Positions 1-8,060 of a DNA stretch of 64,000 nt are shown here, in pieces (the stretch's first letter is position 1; each line of letters opens with the position of its first letter). A program made the position numbers and the translations under genes. The stretch is taken from positions 1 to 64,000 of the forward strand of contig JAJRSK010000065.1 of assembly GCA_024278835.1 (NCBI GenBank). Direction: 5' to 3'. The notes beneath the pieces were generated by a model, which made no database searches, was not told the DNA's origin, and saw only the letters and a program-made list of their open reading frames with translations. The DNA comes from Campylobacterales bacterium (lineage in GTDB: Bacteria > Campylobacterota > Campylobacteria > Campylobacterales > QNZT01).

Positions 1-1598
1 CTGTTTTTAAGTAGCACGCCACCCTCTTGCATACTTGCCCACTTTTCATTGAGGGCTTTTTCACTCTCTTCGAGTTTTGGAATCTCACCATACTCGATTT
101 CTGCTGCCTTGGTCAAATCTCCAGACTTTTTAGCGAGGTCTGCTTCACGGCGAAGCTCTTCAACCCTTCGCTTGGCATCGGCTATCTCAGAAAAGACAGA
201 TTTTTCATTTTCAAACTGTGTCTCAAGGGCGCGTCTCTTCTCTTCTAAATCTGCCACCTCTTTTTCGATAACTTCTAAGCGCTCATCATTTTTAGCAGAC
301 TGTTCCATCTTTAGTGCCTCTTTTTCCACCAAAAGTTGCTCAATTTCTCGTTTGACTTTAGAGAGGTCAAATGGCTCAGACTCTATCTGCATCTTGAGTT
401 CCGCTGCTGCTTCATCAATCAAATCAATCGACTTATCCGGCAGATATCTATCAGTTATATAACGGCTACTTAATTTCACTGCAGCTATCAAGGCAGAATC
501 CAAAATCTGCACATTGTGGTGCGCTTCTAAACGCTCTTTTATTCCACGCATAATCTGCAAGGCTTCATTTTGGTTTGGTTCATCCACTTTAACAGGTTGA
601 AATCGTCTCTGAAGTGCGGCATCTTTTTCAAAATATTTACGATACTCTTTGAGTGTCGTCGCTCCGATGGTGTGTAACTCTCCACGCGCAAGGGCTGGTT
701 TGAGAATATTTGCCGCATCCATACTTCCCTCACTCGCTCCTGCACCCACGATAGTATGAATCTCATCGATAAAGAGGATGATATTGCCATCTTTTTTCAC
801 CTCTTCTATGATGGCTTTGAGCCTATCTTCAAACTCACCACGATACTTCGCTCCTGCGATAAGTGTACTCATATCTAGCGACATCAAGCGCTTGTTATGC
901 AGACTCAAAGGTACCTCTTTATCGGCGATGCGTTGTGCCAAGCCCTCTGCCAATGCTGTCTTACCCACACCTGGTTCACCTAGTAAAATAGGATTATTTT
1001 TTGTCTTACGGATGAGGATTTGCATCATACGCTGCACCTCTTCATCACGACCTATGACGGGATCTAACTCCCCATCAAGTGCCTTTTGTGTCAAATCAAT
1101 CGCATACTTCTCCAAGGCTTCGAGTTTCTCTTCGGCACTTTTAGAGTCAATACTACGCCCACCTCTCATCGCTTCAAGCGTCTTTTTAAACTCAGCTAAG
1201 TCTAAAAACTTAGCAAGTGGCTCTTTTAACTGTGGATTATCCAAGTTGGCAATAAGCCAAGTATCTACGGAGAGATATTGATCGCCATTTTGCGTCATCA
1301 GACCCTCTGCTCTTTGCAGACTCTCGGCTGTGTTTCGAGAAATTTTGATATTTTCCTTCGTAACAGAAGAGACTTTTGGGAACTTTCCTACCTTACTTTT
1401 AAGTTCCAACTCCAAAGCCGATTTATCAATATTCATCTTATTGAGTGTTTGATTTAAAAGTGAGGCACTGTTTGTTACCTGTCCCCAGAGGATATGAAGA
1501 GGCTCAACCTCTTGATTTTGTGCATGTAATGCAAGAGAGATACCACTTTCGACGGCTTCTGTCATTGCATTTGTTAATTTTTCAAATATATTTTGCAT
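1..1598 (-). CDS. clpB: ATP-dependent disaggregase ClpB, N-terminal ~532 residues (3' end outside window)
   Basis: Hsp100 AAA+ chaperone that pulls proteins out of aggregates together with DnaK. Visible from the N-terminus: the Clp N domain (about residues 1-145), NBD1 with Walker A GEPGVGKT near residue 205 and Walker [10 protein letters not shown] near 275, the sensor segment [15 protein letters not shown], and then a long charged heptad-rich stretch, the ClpB middle coiled coil. That coiled coil separates ClpB from ClpA. The reading frame is open to the left edge, so NBD2 lies outside. The start ATG is preceded by TAAGGAG at good spacing. Family length is about 860 residues. Confidence 0.96.
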   Translation of the reverse strand, partial: MQNIFEKLTNAMTEAVESGISLALHAQNQEVEPLHILWGQVTNSASLLNQTLNKMNIDKSALELELKSKVGKFPKVSSVTKENIKISRNTAESLQRAEGLMTQNGDQYLSVDTWLIANLDNPQLKEPLAKFLDLAEFKKTLEAMRGGRSIDSKSAEEKLEALEKYAIDLTQKALDGELDPVIGRDEEVQRMMQILIRKTKNNPILLGEPGVGKTALAEGLAQRIADKEVPLSLHNKRLMSLDMSTLIAGAKYRGEFEDRLKAIIEEVKKDGNIILFIDEIHTIVGAGASEGSMDAANILKPALARGELHTIGATTLKEYRKYFEKDAALQRRFQPVKVDEPNQNEALQIMRGIKERLEAHHNVQILDSALIAAVKLSSRYITDRYLPDKSIDLIDEAAAELKMQIESEPFDLSKVKREIEQLLVEKEALKMEQSAKNDERLEVIEKEVADLEEKRRALETQFENEKSVFSEIADAKRRVEELRREADLAKKSGDLTKAAEIEYGEIPKLEESEKALNEKWASMQEGGVLLKN

Positions 1599-1663
1599 CG
1601 CTACTCCTTAACTATTTGGAGTATTGTACAGTAAGAGGGATTTTATTTCTGCTACTTTAGTAG

Positions 1664-2953
1664 CTATTGGGATTTTTCTAAAGCATCTACCTCTTCTATG
1701 CTCTGCTCTTTAACTCTATTTTTTAAAACGAGTTCCACTTCCAAGACTTTCTTTTTACTCGATTTTATCACCCTTAAAGAGTAGTTATCTGTCTTGATTT
1801 TATTATTAACCTTTGGAATTTTTCCAAAGTAACTACTGAGATAACCATTGAGATTGGTATAATCCTCTTGAGCATGATTGATATCCAAATCAAACTCTTC
1901 ATTTAAGCGCTCCACATCTATACTTGCAACGATATGATACACATCGCCTGAAACCTGCCTGATAAGCTCCTCTTCTACTTTATCAAATTCATCTACGATT
2001 TCACCGACGAGCTCCTCGATGATATCTTCAAGCGTTACAATTCCCGTAAAATCTCCATGCTCATTGACGATGACAGCCATGTGAGACTTATCCATCTTTA
2101 GTCGCTCTTGCAGGGCAAATATCTTCATCGTTTCAGGGGCATAAAAGAGTGGTCTGAGGATTTTGGATATCGCAAAGTTTTCCTCTTTTCCATGGTATTT
2201 AAAGAGGTCTTTGACATTAATCATCCCGATGATTTCATCCTCATCATTGGCGATAGGAAAACGGGTAAAGCCTGTCTTTTTGGTTATCTCTATCACCCCA
2301 GCAAATGATTCTCGTATATCAATAATCGTCGTCTCGCTTTTGGGTATCATGATAGCATAGGCTTCGATATCATCCATCTCAAAAACATTTTTGATGACAT
2401 CTCTCTCATAAGAGTTGATACTCCCCTCCTCTAGTCCTAAGGTCGCCATCTCTTTTATCTCACCTTCTGAGATAGAGTTTGTCTCATCTGGAGAGATGAA
2501 AAATCCTGAAATTTTATTGAGTATGAAGATGATAGGAGAGAGCAAAGTTGTCAGCCAGATGAGTGGAGAAGCCACAGCCATAGAGATACCAAGAGAGTGT
2601 TTCTATCCAAATATCTTGGGGATGATTTCTGCAAACATAATGATTAAAAAAGTTAATGCTGCCGAGACAATCCCAAGATATACTTCCCCGAAAATCTGCA
2701 CACCAATCACACCCACATAGATACTACCCACGATATTGATGATATTGTTTAAAACGACGATTGTGGCTATATACTTTTGTAAGTCATCTTTGATTTTTAA
2801 AAGAGAGATAGCTTTTAAGTCTTTGGGGTTTTCTCGGGCTATCTCCTTTGCTTTTGTATAGGAAACAGAGAGCAAGGCTGCTTCTGAACCCGAGACAATA
2901 GCACTTGTTACGATAATCGCAACAACCAGTAAAATAAAAAAAACAATTTCCAT
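1664..2953 (-). pseudogene. CNNM/CorC (HlyC) family membrane protein interrupted by an in-frame amber codon
   Basis: Together the two halves make a normal member of the family of DUF21 membrane domain, paired CBS domains and CorC/HlyC C-terminal domain (magnesium/cobalt efflux or hemolysin-like). The DUF21 part is residues 1 to about 175 with several hydrophobic segments, the CBS pair is about 180-325, and the C-terminal domain about 333-410. Codon 117 (2603-2605) is TAG, between EIIPKIFG and KHSLGISMAV. Frame is kept on both sides and relatives usually have E here (IGEKH-like), so a single GAG-to-TAG change explains it. Nothing else is damaged. It could be a recent pseudogene, a sequencing error or a read-through case. 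A start at 2581 would give a protein lacking most of the membrane domain. Confidence 0.85.
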
Positions 2954-2984
2954 ATAGTCTGAAGTAGCCTTTAAAATAATTTAA

Positions 2985-3108
2985 TAGAGCCCTCTGAATA
3001 ATCTCTCATCCTCAAACGGCTTCACGACGGGTACCCCAAAATTTCTCAGAAATTTTGACCCTTCCGTTGCAGAGGTTGTTCGAATGAGAGATTATTCAGA
3101 GGGCTCTA
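2985..3108. mobile_element. 124-bp palindromic element with perfect 25-bp terminal inverted repeats (MITE-like)
   Basis: The left arm 2985-3009 (starting TAGAGCCCTCTGAATAATCT) is an exact reverse complement of the right arm 3084-3108. A shorter inner inverted repeat AAAATTTC/GAAATTTT lies near the middle (about 3038-3056). Both outer ends are TA, which matches the TA target duplication of IS630/Tc1-mariner-type elements. If those are excluded the arms are 23 bp. No ORF of useful size is inside. It sits between corC and the vapBC/recG region and overlaps the end of a small ORF (3096-3158). A non-autonomous element is my inference; a long RNA hairpin is the alternative. Confidence 0.6.
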
Positions 3109-3158
3109 CCATAGTTTAGTGTATATCTTCTTAAGAGTTGCTCTAATAAACGTATCAT
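3096..3158 (-). other. 20-codon ORF, possible residue of the original gene downstream of recG
   Basis: The ATG at 3158 forms an ATGA overlap with the stop that the original recG frame would use after the 30-bp repeat copy at 3168-3197 (reading DEKILAYAKESLS-stop). The peptide begins MIRLLEQLLRRYTLNYG and then runs into the right arm of the 124-bp inverted-repeat element, where it stops. The coupled start suggests a gene once followed recG here and was truncated. It may not be expressed. I do not recognise the peptide. Confidence 0.3.
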
Positions 3159-3167
3159 GATAGACTC

Positions 3168-3197
3168 TCCTTCGCATACGCCAATATCTTCTCATCA
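3168..3197. repeat. 30-bp direct repeat, copy 1 (relic of the recG 3' end)
   Basis: Identical over 30 bp to 3871-3900, which encodes DEKILAYAKE near the RecG C-terminus. This copy lies at the far side of vapBC and overlaps the vapC stop codon. The sequence beyond it reads ESLS-stop with an ATGA overlap to another ORF, so it is probably the original end of recG. Confidence 0.85.
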
Positions 3198-3581
3198 TTT
3201 TCTAAACACATCCAACGCAACATCTGCCAACATCTTATAGTGTTTGTCATTTGCTGTGAGTAGTTTCAAGCCATAGGTTGATGCTGTAGCCCCTATCAGT
3301 GAATCTGCCATCTCCAAAGCGTGACTTAAAAAAAACTCTTCGACATAAAAGATAGCTTTGGCAGAGATTTCTTGGGATATATAGATGGTTTTAATATCCA
3401 TCTCTTTTAAACTCTTTTTAAAAATACGAAGTTCATTTTTATCTCTCATTCCTTGTACTAGTTCCATATATGTTACAGCTGAGATATTGAAACTACCGAT
3501 AGCATGGAGTTTTTTATAAGCTCTTTGATTACCCCTTAGATACCAGATAAATACATCTGTATCCACCAAATACTCACTCAA
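3195..3581 (-). CDS. vapC: VapC-like PIN-domain toxin ribonuclease
   Basis: Type II toxin of the PIN nuclease fold, expected to cleave RNA using Mg2+. The first acidic residue is in YLVDTDVFIWYLRG near the N-terminus. The later acidic residues are in EMADSLIGATA and LLTANDKHY. I place the start at the TTG at 3581, which has GGGAG five bases upstream and overlaps the antitoxin stop; a GTG at 3605 would add eight residues. At about 128 residues it matches the family length. It is transcribed with vapB and ends inside the 30-bp repeat shared with recG. Targets cannot be told from sequence. Confidence 0.88.
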   Translation of the reverse strand: MSEYLVDTDVFIWYLRGNQRAYKKLHAIGSFNISAVTYMELVQGMRDKNELRIFKKSLKEMDIKTIYISQEISAKAIFYVEEFFLSHALEMADSLIGATASTYGLKLLTANDKHYKMLADVALDVFRK

Positions 3582-3807
3582 AAACTCTCCCTTTTCTAAG
3601 TTCACGCAGATGGCTATCTACATCAAAATCCCTGTCTGCCCAAAGTCCAAAGAGTGCATCATCTTTTTTTTGTACACGCTTATCATTAAAGGGGATGAGT
3701 TTTGCTTTTGGCTTTCCTCGGTAAGTTATCACGATATCTTCTTTACTATCCAATATATCAAACAGCATCGAGATTTTAAATCGTAACTCTTTTGCAGAAA
3801 ATGTCAT
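3574..3807 (-). CDS. vapB: VapB/Phd-YefM-like antitoxin
   Basis: A 77-residue protein with the N-terminal MTFSAKELRFKISMLFDIL and the segment DIVITYRGKPKAKLIPF, typical of Phd/YefM-type and VapB antitoxin DNA-binding domains. The C-terminal half (DALFGLWADRDFD...LRKGRVFE) is the expected flexible toxin-binding tail. It lies directly upstream of the PIN toxin and overlaps it. A clear sigma70-type promoter precedes it and a GTATATAC palindrome overlaps the -10, fitting autorepression by the complex. Confidence 0.85.
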   Translation of the reverse strand: MTFSAKELRFKISMLFDILDSKEDIVITYRGKPKAKLIPFNDKRVQKKDDALFGLWADRDFDVDSHLRELRKGRVFE

Positions 3808-3832
3808 AAATAATCCTAAGTTTATATTTGAA

Positions 3833-3865
3833 GTATATACTACAATATTATTTAATTTTTGTCAA
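3833..3865 (-). promoter_or_regulatory. vapBC promoter with overlapping palindrome
   Basis: On the minus strand TTGACA (3860-3865) and TAGTAT (3837-3842) are separated by exactly 17 bp. The palindrome GTATATAC (3833-3840) overlaps the -10 and could be the VapB operator. The -35 lies within the last codons of recG (ENIDKN), that is, in the part of the recG end that appears to have arrived with the insertion. Confidence 0.6.
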
Positions 3866-5663
3866 TATTTTCCTTCGCATACGCCAATATCTTCTCATCA
3901 CTTCTTGGGTCAAACCACTTAAAATGCTTTCCGCTCTGCACATCCCCTTTGAGTAAATCACCCCCTTGGCGAAACTGCAAGTCAAGTTCAGCTATCTCAA
4001 ATCCATCAAGCGTCTGGCAAAAAGCTTCTAAGCGTTCATTTTTGGGTGTTTTGGTAAAAAGATAACAGTAGCCTTTAAGACCATTTCGACTCACCCGTCC
4101 ACGCAGTTGATGAAGCGAAGCGAGTCCTAAGCGTTCAGGGGCTACCAGCACGATAGTAGAAAGATTGGGCAGGGAAACCCCTACTTCTACAAGTGTTGTA
4201 GCGATAAGGATATTGCCATCTTCTTTAAAAGCATTGAGTACATCCTCTTTCTCTTTGTCTTTTCCGTAGGTGACATACACCTTCTCAAAGTTTTTCTCCC
4301 AGTATCCGCGCGCTTGGTCGATGGATTGATAATCTATCATTTCACTCTCTTCTACCAAAGGATAGACGATGATAGTCTGTCTATCATGATGGATTTCCTC
4401 TTTGATATGTGCGATGAGTGCATCAAACGCATTTTTTGTGATGATTTTGGTATCGATATCTTTAGCAAATGGCAACTCTTTTATCTGCGAAATATCGATG
4501 ATACTCGCTTGCATCATACTCAGCGTTCTAGGAATCGGCGTAGCAGAAAACTGCAAAAAATGTGGCTGTTTCTCCCCACTACTGACTAGCTTGGCTATCA
4601 TCGCGCGTTGTTTGGTACCAAAACGGTGTTGTTCATCTATCATGATAAGGTCAGCATCAGGGAGTTCTTTATATAAAAGCGCGTGTGTCCCGATGAGAAA
4701 ATCATACTGCGTTAAATCTTCATTTTTCTTGGTTTTATTAGTAATATACCCTATCTTCAAATCTTGGGGTAAAAACTTATGTGCTTCCTCATAAATTTGA
4801 GAGGCTAGTACCGTAGTCGGTGCCATCAGTATCGCACGGCTTGGTCTTGCCATCATGACAGCAGCAAAGATGACCATCGTCTTTCCACAGCCCACATCTC
4901 CCATGATGACGCGTTTGGCAGCGATGGGTTTTTTAAAATCTTCTTTGATATCTTCGATGGCTTTTAATTGGTCGTTGGTTAGCGTAAAAGGCAAGCCTTC
5001 TATCCATGCAGTGATATCTTGTGTCAATGCTCTTTTAGCAGGGAAATCAACTTTTTTGCTAGAGAGTTTTTGCAGATGATTATAGACTTCTAAATACTTC
5101 AAAAAGAGTATCGTCTCTCGTGAAAATCCATCCGCCTCATAGGCATCGACAAAGGCAATTGTAGGGAAATGAATCCCCAATAAAATCCTATATTTCTTCT
5201 CATCAAGCCCTGCTTCTTTTAAGTTTTCTTTGGTGATATATTTTTTGATAAATTTAATGACGGTTTTGTTTTGTAGCTTGGTTTTGTACTTAGGAAGAAT
5301 GGTGTTGATAGTTTCAACGATTTGGGGCTGGACTATCTGTATGGCATCAAAATTCTCTTCTATTTTCCCATGCAAAAAGAGTCTCTCTCCCGCTTTAAAC
5401 CTATCATGATGATACTTTCTAGGGTGAAAAATGATACCATTTAAATCTCTATTGAGGTTCTCTGCATAAACGCTGAATTTAAAATACTTTGGATGGTATG
5501 AAGTCGTTTTTATCTTGGCATCTATAACATGATGCAGACCCAATTTAAGCCTCTTTGAGAGGTAGAGATTGTCATAACGATGCGGGATGATAAGGGCTAA
5601 GTCTAGCAGTGTCTCCACGCCTAGCTTTTTTAATTGTGCCTTATCCGCCTCATCGAAAATCAC
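3852..5663 (-). CDS. recG: ATP-dependent DNA helicase RecG
   Basis: Helicase that regresses stalled replication forks and processes recombination intermediates. Walker A reads MGDVGCGKT, the DExH box LIMIDEQHRFG, motif III FSATPIPRTL, and motif VI is QLRGRVSRNG. The wedge/OB domain is in the first ~230 residues. The length of 603 residues is short compared with E. coli (693) but usual for Campylobacterota, which lack part of the N-terminus. The start overlaps the upstream M16-like gene by ATGA (5660-5663). The C-terminus (ENIDKN) appears to have been supplied by the vapBC insertion. Confidence 0.96.
   Translation of the reverse strand: MIFDEADKAQLKKLGVETLLDLALIIPHRYDNLYLSKRLKLGLHHVIDAKIKTTSYHPKYFKFSVYAENLNRDLNGIIFHPRKYHHDRFKAGERLFLHGKIEENFDAIQIVQPQIVETINTILPKYKTKLQNKTVIKFIKKYITKENLKEAGLDEKKYRILLGIHFPTIAFVDAYEADGFSRETILFLKYLEVYNHLQKLSSKKVDFPAKRALTQDITAWIEGLPFTLTNDQLKAIEDIKEDFKKPIAAKRVIMGDVGCGKTMVIFAAVMMARPSRAILMAPTTVLASQIYEEAHKFLPQDLKIGYITNKTKKNEDLTQYDFLIGTHALLYKELPDADLIMIDEQHRFGTKQRAMIAKLVSSGEKQPHFLQFSATPIPRTLSMMQASIIDISQIKELPFAKDIDTKIITKNAFDALIAHIKEEIHHDRQTIIVYPLVEESEMIDYQSIDQARGYWEKNFEKVYVTYGKDKEKEDVLNAFKEDGNILIATTLVEVGVSLPNLSTIVLVAPERLGLASLHQLRGRVSRNGLKGYCYLFTKTPKNERLEAFCQTLDGFEIAELDLQFRQGGDLLKGDVQSGKHFKWFDPRSDEKILAYAKENIDKN
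3871..3900. repeat. 30-bp direct repeat, copy 2 (within recG 3' end)
   Basis: Exact copy of 3168-3197, 703 bp away. It encodes DEKILAYAKE in the present recG. The two copies bracket the vapBC unit, as expected for an insertion that duplicates or replaces the end of its target gene. Confidence 0.85.
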
Positions 5664-6946
5664 TTTTTTGTTACGACCGAAAATGAGAGTTTGTTTATCT
5701 CACCATGTTTCTTGATGAAATCATTTAAATCATCTAAAGAGAGAGATTGAATCTTTTTAAGCTCTTCTTTAGCGTGTCCGAGTTTAAAACCGTTGTAATA
5801 CTCTTGGAAACTTTTTGAGAGTCTTTGGGAGAGTGTCTCATTTCGCAAGGGTTCACTTCCTAGTAAAAACTTTTTCGCTTGCTCTAGTTCATCAGCACGC
5901 ACACCATTTTTGACAAAATCTGCGATAATATCTCTGACTAATTTTATCGCCTCATCTTTACTCTCAAGCTTCGTCTGTAGATGCCCTGAAAAATCACTAT
6001 GAGACTTCGCAAAGTTTACCCGTGCATAAGCAGAATACGCCAATCCTCGCTTCACCCTCACCTCTTCCATGAGCCGTGAACCAAATCCTCCAGCCCCCAA
6101 GATAAATGCTGCCACTTTTGCTTTATAGACATCTTTATCCTTAGCAGACAAATCAAAAGGTGCACCAAAATAGACAAATGCCTGTTCTGTCTCTTTATAG
6201 ACTTCTATATCCTTGGCTTTATCTGTTGCTTTAAATGAAGTAAGTGCTGTTTTCTCACCCTTTTTAAGTACAGATAAGAGCTCTTTGGCATAGAGCTTTG
6301 CTTCCTCTTTTTCCATATCGCCACCAGCGATGATAATCACCTGACTTCTCACTAGATGCTTCTTTATAAAGGTTTGGATATCCTCAAGCTTGAGTGCGCC
6401 TATACTCTCCATAGTCCCCCCAGAAGCTTGACCTATAGGTGTATCATGATAGAGGTATTTTTTCAAGTTTAGTGCTGCTACATAATCAAAGTTTGACTCA
6501 TTACGCTTGATAGCCGCTTGCATCAGTATCTTTATCTTTTTGACACTCTCCTGCGTTACATTTGGATCTTGTATCAGTGAAGCTAGCAGTTTAACAGCCT
6601 CAGCAAATTTCTCTTTAAGTGCAGAAATTTCAAATACAAATGTCTCCGTTCCCGCATGTGCAGAGAGATGTATCGCACTATCTTCTAATGCCGTTGCAAA
6701 ACCAACAGAACCTAGCTTTTTAGTCCCCTCGTTAAGGATTTTTGCGGTAAATCTTGCGATACCTGGATGTTTCTTATCTTCGATACTTCCAGCATTTTGA
6801 AAAACCACTTGCATCGACACTATCGGTAGTGTTTTATCCACCTCTATAACCATCGCTGTCTTTTCACCCTCAATCAATAACTCTTCTATACTTGCACTCA
6901 ATAATACTCCTTGTAACACTATCATGATAAATAAAATTCTTTTCAT
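5660..6946 (-). CDS. M16 (insulinase) family protein, non-catalytic type, exported
   Basis: M16 peptidase-fold protein of 428 residues with a signal peptide (MKRILFIMIVLQGVLLSAS). Two M16 domains are visible: N-terminal about 25-210 and C-terminal about 215-420, with the R/Y segment VRVKRGLAYSAYARV in the second. The position of the HxxEH zinc motif reads GIARFTAKILNEGT, so all three metal or catalytic residues are replaced. It resembles the non-catalytic partner subunits known in this family. No catalytic M16 partner is next to it in the window. It is coupled to recG downstream and abuts mqnC upstream (6946). A periplasmic location is inferred. Confidence 0.85.
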   Translation of the reverse strand: MKRILFIMIVLQGVLLSASIEELLIEGEKTAMVIEVDKTLPIVSMQVVFQNAGSIEDKKHPGIARFTAKILNEGTKKLGSVGFATALEDSAIHLSAHAGTETFVFEISALKEKFAEAVKLLASLIQDPNVTQESVKKIKILMQAAIKRNESNFDYVAALNLKKYLYHDTPIGQASGGTMESIGALKLEDIQTFIKKHLVRSQVIIIAGGDMEKEEAKLYAKELLSVLKKGEKTALTSFKATDKAKDIEVYKETEQAFVYFGAPFDLSAKDKDVYKAKVAAFILGAGGFGSRLMEEVRVKRGLAYSAYARVNFAKSHSDFSGHLQTKLESKDEAIKLVRDIIADFVKNGVRADELEQAKKFLLGSEPLRNETLSQRLSKSFQEYYNGFKLGHAKEELKKIQSLSLDDLNDFIKKHGEINKLSFSVVTKK

Positions 6947-8001
6947 TAGGCTTCCTCATACACTTCTAAGATGTCATAGTTGGTGTTGCGTTTTGCAGGT
7001 GTCTCTCCGATGTCACGAATGAGTTTTATCATCTCTTCTTGGTTCATGCGATTGACTGCACCTGCTGCTTTGACGACATTTTCTTCCATCATCGTAGAAC
7101 CCAAGTCGTTGGCACCAAACAGAAGTGCCAGTTGCCCGATATAAGAGCCTTGTGTCACCCATGAACTCTGAATATTTTCAAAGTTATCCAGATAGAGACG
7201 ACTCACTGCTAAAAGACGCAAGTAGCGGTTTGAAGATTGTTTTGTTATCCCTTCCACTTCTTGAGCAAGCTTGGTAAAAGAGGGCTGAAAACTCCACATG
7301 ATAAAGGCACGAAAGCCACCTGTCTCGTCTTGAAGCTTACGGATATGCTCCCAATGTTCGATGATTTCTTCATCCGTCTCAACAGTACCAAACATCATCG
7401 TCGCGGTGGTCTTGATACCCACACCATGCGCTTGTCTATGGATATCTATCCAATTAGCCACATCTAACTTTTTAGGGGCGATGATATCTCGTACCCTATC
7501 ACTTAGTATCTCCGCCCCAGCACCAGGCATTGAGTACATCCCTTTGGCATGCAAGCGCTCTAAGACTTCTTTATAACTTATCTTGGAAATCTTGGCGATA
7601 TAGTCTATCTCGATAGCAGAAAACCCATGAATCGTAATAGTCGGATAATTGGTACTTATCCACGCCACTAAATCCTCATACCACTCTATCTTTAACTTTG
7701 GATGTACCCCACCTTGAAAAAGGATTTGTGTGCCACCGATATCTAAAAGTTCTTGGATTTTTTCACCTATCTCTTCGTATGTAAGTACATAAGCATCATC
7801 ATCTTTGGCATGTCTGTAAAAAGCACAAAATTTACAATCTACCCAGCAGACATTGGTATAATTGATGTTTCTATCGACGATAAATGAGGTGATACCCTCG
7901 GGGTGGAGCTCTTTTTTTCTCGCTGTCGCCATCTCTCCAAGTTCAGCCAATGAGGCATGTTTTATCAGTGCTAGTGCCTCAGCATTTGTCATTCTTCCCA
8001 T
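6946..8001 (-). CDS. mqnC: Dehypoxanthine futalosine cyclase (radical SAM)
   Basis: Radical SAM enzyme of the futalosine menaquinone pathway, forming the spiro ring of cyclic dehypoxanthine futalosine. The cluster motif is NVCWVDCKFCAFYR (CX3CX2C) near residue 52-60. Typical MqnC segments follow: ILFQGGVHPKLKIEWYEDL and SAPAPGAEILSDRVRD-like MPGAGAEILSDRVRD. Length (351) is normal. AAAGGG lies just upstream of the ATG at 8001. Campylobacterota use this pathway rather than MenA-H, so it supports the taxonomic reading. Confidence 0.95.
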   Translation of the reverse strand: MGRMTNAEALALIKHASLAELGEMATARKKELHPEGITSFIVDRNINYTNVCWVDCKFCAFYRHAKDDDAYVLTYEEIGEKIQELLDIGGTQILFQGGVHPKLKIEWYEDLVAWISTNYPTITIHGFSAIEIDYIAKISKISYKEVLERLHAKGMYSMPGAGAEILSDRVRDIIAPKKLDVANWIDIHRQAHGVGIKTTATMMFGTVETDEEIIEHWEHIRKLQDETGGFRAFIMWSFQPSFTKLAQEVEGITKQSSNRYLRLLAVSRLYLDNFENIQSSWVTQGSYIGQLALLFGANDLGSTMMEENVVKAAGAVNRMNQEEMIKLIRDIGETPAKRNTNYDILEVYEEA

Positions 8002-8060
8002 AATATCCCTTTACCCTACATTTTTAGAGGTGTACTAAGGATATTATAGCGATGCTTGGA

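Noticed and set aside
49-1281. Plus-strand ORFs opposite clpB
   Set aside because: Ser-rich antisense frames of a strongly recognised gene, with no ribosome sites.
1651-1664. GCTACT/AGTAGC hairpin after corC as a terminator
   Set aside because: Short stem and no T-run following on the transcribed strand.
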